From Plazaster borealis (lineage: Eukaryota > Echinodermata > Asteroidea > Forcipulatida > Labidiasteridae), in NCBI GenBank assembly GCA_021014325.1, contig CM037461.1:22863376-22927375 (forward strand): a stretch of 64,000 nt of DNA. The letters run 5' to 3'. The translations under genes and the position numbers were made by a program. This document shows, one piece after another, positions 37,901-49,900 of this stretch (within the stretch, counting starts at the first letter, position 1; each line of letters opens with the position of its first letter). Below the pieces are notes generated by a model, which made no database searches, was not told where the DNA came from, and was given only the letters and a program-made list of their open reading frames with translations.

Positions 37901-40900
37901 GTAGGGACTTGAAACACTATGTGGACTTACACCTGTCCACACAGTGTTTTCACCAGTGTTGAAATAAATGTTTTTGTTTTTGTTTAAGTTCACAGAACAA
38001 AGGAATGTCCAAAGAGGGTATGTAACACAGAGTAGGTGTGTGGACTTGTGCAAGTCCAAATAGTGTTTCAAGTCCCTACTTGTACATTATATGGACCTCT
38101 TGTTTTCAGGTCCACACTTCGTATGTAGCGTTCAAACAGTGTTTTTTACAGTGTTGAAGAATATGATTTTTCTGAAGTGTACACAGCAAAGGAATGTCCA
38201 CAGAGCCTTGGTATGTGTGTGTTGCATTGCATGGGCTGAGTAAATAGCTTTTTTATTTAAGCCCACAGAAAACATGTGAAAAGAAGGCAGTGAAGCACAT
38301 GTACTAATTTATTTTATTTTATTTATTTTTTTACATTTCACACTGGCAACACACTAAAAGGACTGAAAAGATACAATCAAAAAATATAACAAGACTGAGA
38401 ATATAAAAATAGGTACAAATATTTAAAATTGTATAAAATACCGAGCCAGTGAGTGGCAAGGAGGAACAGGTGACCAGGGGTCGATTTCACAAAACTCTTC
38501 CTAGCTTAGGACTAGTCCTAGGCAATGCTAGGAGATAGGACTAGTCTTAAGTTAGGACCAGTACTTAAGACTAGTCCTATCTTCTTAGCATTGCCTAGGA
38601 CTAGTCCTAAGTTAGGAAGAGTTTTGTTAAATCGACCCCTGTACCTCTACAAGCCGTCCTTCCACAAAAATTGTCAACAAGTACCCCGCCCTTCGATTCT
38701 GAAAAAAAAATTAAAAAATTAAAGAATTGAGGAAGAAACTTTCTTCACTGTACCTGTTTATCTTTCAAGACCGACATGAAACCCTCTTGACATAGCTTGA
38801 TATCTCGGACGTAGTCTCGCTCCGTGTTGATTAACTCTGCTATGACCTTTTCCCGGAAATCTCCCATGGTCATCTTGGACTCCGAGACGGGGGTCGGCTG
38901 GACATCTTGAAGTTGTTCTGATAAAACGAAGAGTAGAGATATTGGTTATTATCTTCAAGCAAACTTTAATCCTCGATTCTGATTGGTAGATCCATAGCAA
39001 CAAGGAGTGTGATACAGCACAGCCAATGTCACACCCAGCGTATTGCACTGTTCTAGCTCTGTGTAATGCGCTATTTTAGGCAAAACATGCAGCTGTTCTT
39101 CTGCGCGTCAAGTTTGCTTAAAGATTGCGCGCTCGTTTCCTTGTTTGTTGTTGTTGTTGTTGTTTTTTTGTTTTTTATAGTTTGCCAATTTATGTAGTGA
39201 CGATTGAGTTTTTATTTATATTGATAATTAAACATTTCAATGTATAGATTTTGACTTACCCAAATCAATATACCACATTATTCGTGACAGCTTCTCCTCA
39301 CAAAACAAAACAAAAAAATCCTCTAAAAAAATCTTCCTAAAATGTTTCAAAGTCCTTAATCAAACACATCTAGAAGCCAAAGCAAGAACAAATCTTCTTC
39401 CAATACAACAAAAACACCGATCAAACAGATAAACGTTATGTTGTTGGTGGGCTGGATTGGGCTGGATAAACCAGTCGGCAGTAAATACTCAGTGATAGAC
39501 AGTATTCCATAGATGTTTGAGTAGCAGAATATCTCCAGAAAAGTTCCTTAAAGGGGCTGTGTTGTCATGATCATAGCAGGCCTGTGGCTGTACATGGAAT
39601 TATGAACTCTAACCCAGTTACTGCACGCGCATACCCTCCCTCTGTATCGTATCTATGGAGAGCGTGCTCACGCACGCTGTCACTGGGTGAGAGTTTAGAA
39701 TTCCATGTACAGCCACAGGTCTGCTTTGATCATGACGACACAGCCCCTATAATACCAAGAAGCACAATAAAAAAGAAACTCCACAATTCCGTGAAAGATA
39801 CGTGTAGAAGTCCACACAGTAATCACCTCAAAAGCACAATAAAAAAGAAAGTCCACAATCAAACAGTCAATCTTCAAAACAATACTGATCAAACAAAACA
39901 GAGAAACGTTCACTATGGGCAGACATCCAACAAGGACAGAACCGAAATCAATTGTAAATTAAATCTACGATACCCATAGAACAAATTCAAGAAAGTCTTG
40001 TATAATCTATTTCCTCTTATTGACACTCAACTCTCCTTCGATGACGGTATAGATTTCCTCTCGGACAAGATAAGTCGACATAAACTCTTGTATTCCCTTT
40101 TATTATTGAAAGTCTCATATCATTACAGTGGCCTTCTATGATATGTTGACAGGTATTTTTCTTTCCGTTTCAGTAGCTTTGTTTGGAAGGTCGATTTCAC
40201 AAAACAAAGATCAAGTTTGAATCACTATTAGCATACTAACATGTATACATATCAATCTGTAAGCATTCATACGAAGTGTGGAACTGAGAACAAAACAGTT
40301 CCACATAATGTAGGGACTTGAAACACTATGTGGACTTACATCTTGTTCCCTTTTTGTTGTGCCAAGAACTCGCTATTCCACTTTTGCAGAGAGATCATTC
40401 TCAGTATATGGCCCCAAAATGTGGAATAAGCTTCCTGTAAATATCAGAAATGCCAGCTCCCTCACCTCATTCAAGACACTCCTTAAAGCTCACCTGTTCC
40501 AGCAGGCTTACAAATCATTCAACTGTGCTTCATCGGCGCCTTAGAGCAAACTTTTGATTTTGGCGCTCTATAAATGACTTTTGATTGATTACACATGTCC
40601 ACACAGTGTTTTCACCGTTGTTGAAGAATATGTTTTTTTCTTAAGTGCACAGAACAAAGGATTGTCCACAGAGGGTATGTAACACAGAGTGGGTGTGTGG
40701 ACTTGTGCAAGTCCACATAGTGTTTCAAGTCCCTACATGTACATTATATGGACCTCTTGTTCTCTGGTCCACACTTCGTATGTAGCGTTAAAACAGGGTT
40801 TTTTTACAGTGTTGAAGAATATGATTTTTCTGAAGTGTACACAGCAAAGGAATGTCCACAGAGCCTTGGTATGTGTGTGTTATATTGCATGGGCTATGTT

Positions 40901-43900
40901 TTTGAAAGAATGTATCAATGTCTTTGATGGATGGGTGTTAGAGCCATGTTACAGGCAACCACGGCGTATCGTAGCCGAGCGGCCGAGCGGTCAAGTGCAC
41001 TGGACTCAAGCTCTGGTGTTTCTAATCAGCAGAGCATTGGTTCGAGTCCCGGCCTTGACACTTGTGCGTGTAAAGTGGATCAACCACAGGGCTAATTAAA
41101 ACATCAAATATAATGGATATTTTAAAGTCACACATCCAGGGGTTATGATCGAGCATAGTATTCTTGGAGAAAAATGGCGCGGCGAGATTGTACACCACTG
41201 GGAATGAGGTTGAATAAATAACTAAGAAACATAAATCCCATGGAAACAAAACACTAACAATTTTGGATGGGAACCACAGTACAACTAAATGTATACATCT
41301 AAAATTGTTATAAAACAGTAATAGATTGTGAATTCTATTGGTCGAGAACCAATCACGTGATGTGCTACAAAGTATGGGTGTGTTCCCCGGGTCGACCCAG
41401 GTTTGACCCCAGTGCGCTCGAGTAGTTTTGACGTCATTGTTGTGGCTCACCCGGGTTAGACCCAAGTAACCTGCTTGTGGAGTGGGTTACTTGGGGCTGA
41501 CCCTAGTTCATGACGTCACAACGAAAAACTTTTTCAATGGCCACCATTTTGTTTGCGGTACACTTTCAGGAAGTTTGACACACATTTTCACCCTTAAAAC
41601 ATTGACTTTGTGAGCAATAAGTATTTTTAAATTCGAAGGACGGGTACTTTTGTATCAACAAGGGCTTGTAAAATTATTAAAGGTGCAGTTTTACCTTGAG
41701 AATAATTATTTTCAATCTTTTCATGAAACCACGAAAAGTTTCAGACGTACTAATGCACACAATGAACGTAGTTCCGGTCGGCTGTCCCAAGATGCACTGG
41801 TGTGAATGCTGGTGGAAGTTGGCGTTCAAAAAGCTCATGTCAGGGGCTCACCCGAATGAGCACACCGGGGTCGACCCGAGGAAGCTAATAGAACGCACCT
41901 TATATAACATCTGCTACAAATGGAACTACACCTAATCAGGGTATTAAATATTGCTACACAGGGAACTACATTTCCACCACATACACAAATTCACCATAAG
42001 GGACTATACTCTCTCATTGCAGGTAGTAAGTCCCTCACATGGATACTACCGGTAACTACCTCGATTGGGATATACATGATTACATGTACCTCTATTTGGA
42101 AACCTTGGATTACTGTTAGATACATCTGCTACAAAGGGAACTACATTTCCACAATTACACAAATTCACCATAAGGGACTATACTCTCTCATTGCAGGTAG
42201 TATAAGTCCCTCACATGGATACTACCGGTAACTACCTCGATTGGGATATACATGATTACTTGTACCTCTATTGGGAAACCTTGGATTACTGTTTTGAGAT
42301 CCATCTGCTACAAATGGAACTACACTGAGGAACAAATACTGTACAAATCTGTATGTGTGTTGAATCCCAAATTGATGAAAATGTTCCAACACTAGTTGGG
42401 CATGACCCAACTTGTGTACACTCAAACTTGGCAACAATTCGGCCTGACCCAACTTGTGCTGACTCAGATTTGGCAACAGTTGGGCCTTATCAAATTAGGC
42501 AACAATTAGGCCTGCCCAACTTGCGCACACTCAGTTTGCCATGTACTCAAGTTTGGCAAGAAGTTGTGCATGACAAAACTTTTGTACACTCAAGTTTGAC
42601 AACAACTGGGCCTGACCAAACCTGTGTACCCACTCAGATTTAGCAACAATTGGGCTTGACTCAAATTGTGTACACTTAGTTTGGCATGTACTCAAGTTTG
42701 GCAAGAAGTAAGTTGGGCAAGCCCAAGTGGAGTTGGAACAATCATCAAGTTAAGGTAAAATTGGTAAAATGTACACATCAAACCTACCTCCCACTGCGAC
42801 TGAAAGTTGGAAGACGACAAAATAATAAATAAAATAAAACGGTTTTATGTCAAAGCTTAGAATAAATGATTGAAACTCAAAGCATAATTCAGCTTTACAA
42901 TTTTAATGCCCATTTTAATTTGGCAGATAAAGTTGTTGAAGCATTCTACATGAGTTGCTCAGGCATGCAACAGCAGTTTTGACGAAAAAAAGGGAAAGTG
43001 CCCGACACAGCAGAACTTTATACCAAGTTTGTTATGGAATTCAATCATTGCCTTTTGAACTCGCATTACTAGTAGAGTCCCAAGCTGGGTGTATTTCCGC
43101 GTCGTGCTGTTGTATTGTCACATCGTACCATCATCTTGTCACATTGTGCCATCCTATTGTTGTGTTGTACCATTGCATTGTCGACCTTGCACCGTTGACG
43201 GCGCAAATGGCTAAGACTAACTAGTTCTTATATAGCACATTTCACAATAACGTCTCAATGCGCTTTACATTCATGCCCTGGTCATTGGGCCAATAACATT
43301 CCTGTAATCTTTCTCAGCTCCCTGGGGAGTGTACAGCCCCGAGCTGCCGTGGCGCTCCGAGGGCTTTTCAAACACAATATCAACCTCTACCCTCGCAGGT
43401 ACCCATTTATACCCCTGGGTGAAGAGAAGCCATTATAGTATAGTATCTTGCTCAAGGATACAAGTATTATGACCGGGATTCGAACCCACACCCCGATGAC
43501 TTAACCATCGGAACTTGAATTCAATGCTCTAAACCACTCAGCGACATGACTCCCATGTGACACCAATAATTTGACAATGTGACAACAATGTGACAGCACA
43601 ATGTAACAAAACGACAGCAAGACGCGATTATGCGCCGCTGGTGGCGCAAACATCTAGGGACTCAACTATAAATGCCAAACAGGCGGCAGGAAATTGGCAG
43701 AAATGAAATTCTATAGTTTTTCAATTTTCAATGACACAGCTGAGAAACGAAAAATGAGGAAATCAGCTGATCAGCGGAAAAGTTGCAAGCTTGCATAGAT
43801 AGTTCTTGCTTAATAGCAAAAACAGGTTACAGCCAAAATACAATATATGATATACAGTGTGTGAGACTGGTTCTCTGTCTATTTTGGCTTAGCAAATAAA

Positions 43901-46900
43901 ACTGCTAGTAAGTTGCACTTTGAAATAGTGGCCCATGGTCAAATTCAGAGAGCCTAACACTTTAATTGAGAACACATATTGGCCGAAGCGGCTTGAATCA
44001 ACATGCCCACAGCGGCCGCAAATGGCTGTAAGTTTTGACCAACTCCACTCTACCAAAAAGGTATTGGGATGATGTCTTAAATTGATATTTTCCAATGTTC
44101 CATGTTAACCTACATGTACTATCTATATTTCTAATTTCTATTATTTTTCCAGACACTTTTACTGCAAAAAGTAAGTCTGAAATTAACAATATTAGCTGTC
44201 TGTCTGTATGGTGTGATGATTGTACGGAAGTGAATAAGTAATAGAACGTCGTGTTCACTTTTTGGGACTAGGTTCTTGCTTGTTTCTTTTGTCATGTTTG
44301 TTAGCATAACTTTGTTGCCTAAAGGGTCTGTATACGTTTGGTAATTCGAACCCACTGTTTGTTTCAATCCTATGTAGTTGTAATATATACCATAAAACTA
44401 ACCTGTGAAAATTTCATTTCAAAAGGTGGTAGCGTTTTTAAGATATTGCCGAAAATCTGGAGCAGTTATGTCCACGCAGGAAGAATAATCTGCAATTTGA
44501 ATACACTATCTGAGAAACATTACTGCAGTAACGCTTCTCAGATTCAAATGGGGGATAAAAAGTTATATATTTTTCCATAACCGCAGTACTTTTAAGTGAA
44601 AGATTTCTCAAAATGCATTATACTATCCAAAGCTGCTGTACTTCTTACCAAGTAAGTTTTTATTTCCATTATTTTTCAGAATCATTACCAAACGTATACA
44701 GACCCTCAAGGGAACTGACTCTGAAAATTAATGGCAATCAAACTTATCTGTACACGTCTGTGATGACTCTGAAAAATAATGGCAGTAATTGAAGTAATTC
44801 TACGAATTTTGTTAGTCATGATGAACTCCTTCGCAACTAAATATTAAAAGCCTCAAAGTTTTCTTTAAACGTTTACCTTCCAGACTCTGCACTTCTGTTT
44901 GCAAATTTTCAATATTCCCGATGCAATCAGTCAACTGCTGTTCTATGTCCTGTATTTCAGTATCATCTGACGTTTGCTGTAACATCTGCTCGAGGGACTT
45001 CTTTTCTTTTTGTTGTTCCTGAAAAATAAAATTAGAAACATGAAACAGTTAGTATTTTCTTTTAAACCCAAAAACTGCATACCCTTACTTCGAAACAGTG
45101 GGGACAGTGCCTTTCATTATTTAGAAACCGGTGAAGAAACTCGCTAAGCAAAGACAATTACTGATTGCATGTACATGAAATTCTTAAGACAGTAAGCACA
45201 AAATTCTGCAGTGTTGCTGTAAGATTGGGACCAGGTTATCGGTTCATACACGCAGGGCCAGGGGCCGATTTCACAAAGATCTAAGATTGATTGTAACTGC
45301 AAATCAATCGTAGTTGCTTAGTAAAGTGTGATGTCACAATACAAATCACTATGGTGATTCTGAAAATTTGTCTTGCGATGAATTTTATTGCTTTGTGAAA
45401 TCGGCTACAGATCTTTTGGTTGTACAGCTTGTGTGGAGTGTGTGGAGCGCGACGCCATGACAGTATGTTATCTTGGCTGGGCCCTATTTTCACCTGCAAT
45501 ATTTGAGGTCTAATGTCCACCATAACAGCATTTTATCTTGGCTGGGCCCCATTTTTACCTAAAGATTTGAGGCATATTATGTCTACAAAATTGCGATCGC
45601 TGGTTGCCATAGTTTATCCTTTAGGACTTCTGCTTCACTATTATTCAACATAAATGTCCGTAAACAGTGGATGGTTTGGATTGAAAAAAGAAAAATTTCC
45701 ACTCCTAAAATTAGCAGCACGCTTACACAATAACCAGACAACTCGACCTTCCATTGACCAACTCAACTTGAGACAACTCGACCGTTGACAAACTCAGCTC
45801 CCATTTTCAGGCATGCACATGGCCGAATCCGAATAAGAGGCTATGAAAATGGCTACGATCAGCACGTCATCATGCATTGAAGCATACATTGTACGCTGCC
45901 CTTTGCATCACCTCTAGCAACAGCCGTAGCTGCCATCGTAGCTGCTTTTCAGACTAGTTTGTAGCCCCATATTAGGACTAGTCCCCGACTCACGTGCCAA
46001 AATTGCAGGGCGATTTTAACGATGTTTAGCCCGATGGCCAGTTCCGTTTCTCTGTGCGAAGAAGTGTGTACTATTTAAAAATAGAAAAGCGGAGTCTAGT
46101 ATTCACGGGCAGCCGGGGAAAAAGGTGGAGCCTACGAGCAAAACGTGGAACAGGGAAATACAAAATGTGGATATCCGCGTTAGAAAAAGGTGGAGCCTAT
46201 GAGAAAAACATGGAACGGAGAAATACAAATCGTGGATATCCGCGTAAACACGGCGCAGCCGAGAAAAAGGTGGAGCCTATGAGAAAAACATGGAACAGGG
46301 AAATACAAAATGTGGATATCCGCATAAACATGGCGCAGCCAGGAAAAAAGGTGGAGCCTACGAGAAAAACATGGAACGGGGAAATACAAAATGTGGATAT
46401 CCGTGTTAACACGGCGCAGCCGAGAAATAGGTGGAGCCTCTGAGAAAAACATGGAACCGGGAAATAAGAAACGTGGATATCCGCGTAAACACGGAAATTT
46501 CTAAAATATGGACTTACCGCGATGATCAGCTTCAACTCAGCAATACTTCCTTTTAAAGCATTCACAGTCTCCTGTAACTCTAAGTCCTCTTGACTCATAT
46601 CTACAAAAACAAAAATACAAATTTCCATGGAAACATGTGATTAAACTCATCAGTTTTGCAAATAGCAACATGTAAAATAATAATATAAGAGACCCATTAA
46701 GACTCATTCCGCGGCAGTGCAGTTATTAACAAGATCCCCCCGATCCACATAGCGAAAGTAGTAGTCCCGCCCGCTTTCATACCTCCCGCCCAGGTAGTAG
46801 TTAATAAGAAGGACAGTTCTTTTCAGAACTGAGAAGTCTCCCGAATTCCGAATATTCTACTCTGCGGCAGTAGAATAAAAAGCAAGACAAGTTCTCAAAG

Positions 46901-49900
46901 AACAAAATCTACCTAGCAAGTAGATATACACATGGTGTTACCGCAAACCAAACATATAATAATATAATAATAATAATGGACATTTGTAGTGCACCATATC
47001 TGTCAGAAAGACACTCCTGGCGCATAGAAAAAAGAACTCTGCTAATGACGGTACTTAAAGCCAAGACTGAACAAGTGAGTTTTCAAGTTAGTTTTGAAGC
47101 TGGAGAGAGTGTCTACTAGTCTGAGGTTCAGTGGAAGAGCATTCCAAAGAGATGGTCCAGCAAAATCACTCAAAGTGGTATGCGATTCTGCTGGGTCAAA
47201 ATCTTGTACTTTGCGTGCCAGGTAGAAGTCCTTACATTGTACATGTGCGTCCTTCTGCAAGGCACCCAAAAATTTTGATGTTGTTACCACAAACCTTCTA
47301 TTCTCCTTAATGTTTTACTGATTACCAAGAATTCACTTATCAAAACCTTTCAGAAAGAAACTATTTAGACAGATTATTTCCACATTGATGTTGCAAACCT
47401 TACTTGCTTTTATTGCAAAGTTTAAAAATTCTCTTTTCTGTCATTTTCTAGTGATTTCCATTAACCCTTTAGAGACAGTAGCGGCCGCAAGTGGCTATAT
47501 GCCAAAATGCCCATAGCCGATGCAAACGGCCACAAAACTTTACCTACTTACGCTCAAACAAGAGCAACAGCAAGAGGTCAAAGAAAAGGTTTTTGGCTGA
47601 TTTGACATTTTCGGATATTTCGTATGTTAACAAAGAATCTACGATTTAAAAAAAAAACAAACATATATTTCTGGTTTTTATAATTTTCTTGACATTTTAC
47701 CTGAAAATAATGAAGTAAAAAAAATCAACAAGATAAGCAATGTTTGGGCGTATAGTGATGATTACAAAGAAATGAATGGTCTCTGAAGGGTTAAACCTAC
47801 TTCCTTCAGGTCTCAGCTTTGCCAGAATATCGTCTTCCGCTGATCTTGGTCCTGGTCCAAATTTAGGCGGTGCCGGACGGGGCGGCATTTTCTTCTTAGC
47901 AGCCGGCTCTTTTGGTCGCGCCGGCGGCGGTCTTGCTGGTTTGACCTTTGACTCAGTGGCTGGGCTTGGCTCCATGCCAAGACCAAGGATATCCGCAACC
48001 GGTGCCGAGTCTAACTCAGTCTTTGGTTGAGGTGAATCATCTGAGAGAAAAAATAAAAGTTGACAAATAAAATTGAAAACAAGAAGGAAATAAAGTTTTC
48101 ATGCCAGTATTCGGGGACCTGTTAAAGTTGCATGGCCTGAATTTTGCAGGCAATTTATTGATTATTTATTAATTTTCTCTAAACGAATTTTGACAGTGTT
48201 GAGGATATTTTAAGAAGTCAGCTTTTACCCTTTCATGCACCATTTATTTTAGTGATAAATTTATCATATGGACACAAAAATTGTTTACTCTTTTTTTTTT
48301 TACAAATGGCAACCCCCGAAAAAAACCAGGTCACAATAGCACCCTCATGAGTCTTCTTTCCCATTCTGAACTCTGTATGGCCGTGTGATTTTTGTTTTTC
48401 GTTTTACAACTATTTTTCTGAAGGGATTTAAACCGGTCGCTAGCGACCGGTTGGCGTGTAAAAGCAGTCTTGTATGCAGTCATTGACTGCAGTCACTGTT
48501 TCTATTTAAAAAGTCAATATTCCTGGAAAAAAGTGGTAACTCACAACTAACAATCGTTGTGTCAACAAAAACATTGTATCTCCTAAAATAACACTTAAGT
48601 TATGCGTGAGTTTGAAATATTGTCAAAACGTTGTATCTCCCTTAAAATAGCCTGGATGTACACACAAAACAAGGAGGCGCTGAGACACGACGTTTTTGCA
48701 CAGAGCATTTTTGTGCGAGATATAACGTTTTTGCACTGATGCGACAGGGCCAAAGCTAGGGTTACAGAGCTGCCAACTCTCCCTGATTCTGCAGAAAGTT
48801 CCCTGAAAATAAACCAATCTTTCAATGTTTGGATGAACAAAATTGAAAATCTCCCTGATTATGGAAACCTTTTCGCTGTATTGGTACCGTATTGGATTAA
48901 TAATAATAATATTTGAGGATTTAAAAGACATTAGAGGAATCAGGGTGTTTCTGCTTCATACACTCAAGATTTCTAGCAAGATTTCTAGATAAGCCTTTGG
49001 CTACCACCCAAGATTTCTAATTCTAGCGAGATTATGCTGAATGTAATTTTGAATATCTCCCTGATTGTTTTACAAAATCTCCCTGATTGCAAGATGCGAA
49101 TGTTGGCAGACTCTGGGGTTACAATTACCTGTAAAGAAGACATCAAAATCTCCATCCAAGAGAGATGCGCTCTGGTCCGTCGTTATGGCAGTAGCATCTG
49201 GAGGCAGTGGGGGCTCCCTCTCCGGCATCCCGGTGAAGTCATCGTCTCCGAATTTACTCGGATCAAACATCTGCTGGACGCTGGCCTGGAAGTTCTGAAG
49301 ATCTTGTTGGAATTGCTCACGGTCTGCTCAGAGACCAAAGATTATGAAACGAAGTTTAAACATGGAAGCCTTTGAAGAAGGCCGTTTCGTTGGTACTAAA
49401 TCATGGCCTTCTGTACAAACTTAAAACATCAAAGTCTTCCAAATACTGTGCTTGTTCTCCCTCAACAGTGGTCCGCTGGCTATATGCTAGTAAAAAACAG
49501 CCGAGGACATTTACATATTCTGCCTAAAGTGGTCAGAATGTTAGTTCCCTGCCTTCTCAAAGCTACACAATTTAAGAAATTCACTCTGTACTATGTATAT
49601 ATGGTTTAAATTTAAAGTCGCATACATTTAAGGTCATGACAGATAAAAGGAAACTCTTTGATGTGGAACACTGACAAAGTTATCTAGCCCTAGAGGTGAT
49701 CCCTATGCTACCGCTTCCCAGGTTGTATCGTAAACTTGGGTTTGATCCCTGGCTTCACGGCAGTTACAGGTTAAATGGCTTTAGACTTGCACCCCGAACA
49801 AAGATACTGACGAAATAGGGAGGCCGCCAACATTAGGGCTAGATAGCTCAGTTGGTAGAGCGCCGGCACATTAACCTAGAGGTCGCGGATTCAAATTCCA

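Noticed and set aside
38758..39048. Longer open frame extending exon 8 upstream
   Set aside because: It is in another frame; the DH-encoding frame with the ttatcag acceptor matches the family and the phases.
41022..41465. 147-codon minus-strand open frame
   Set aside because: Covers a SINE and a fold-back element, no domain, composition not coding-like.
46054..46628. Open frames of 90-143 codons across the 80-bp array
   Set aside because: By-products of the tandem repeat; one overlaps exon 6 in its own frame but extends into the array past a good donor.
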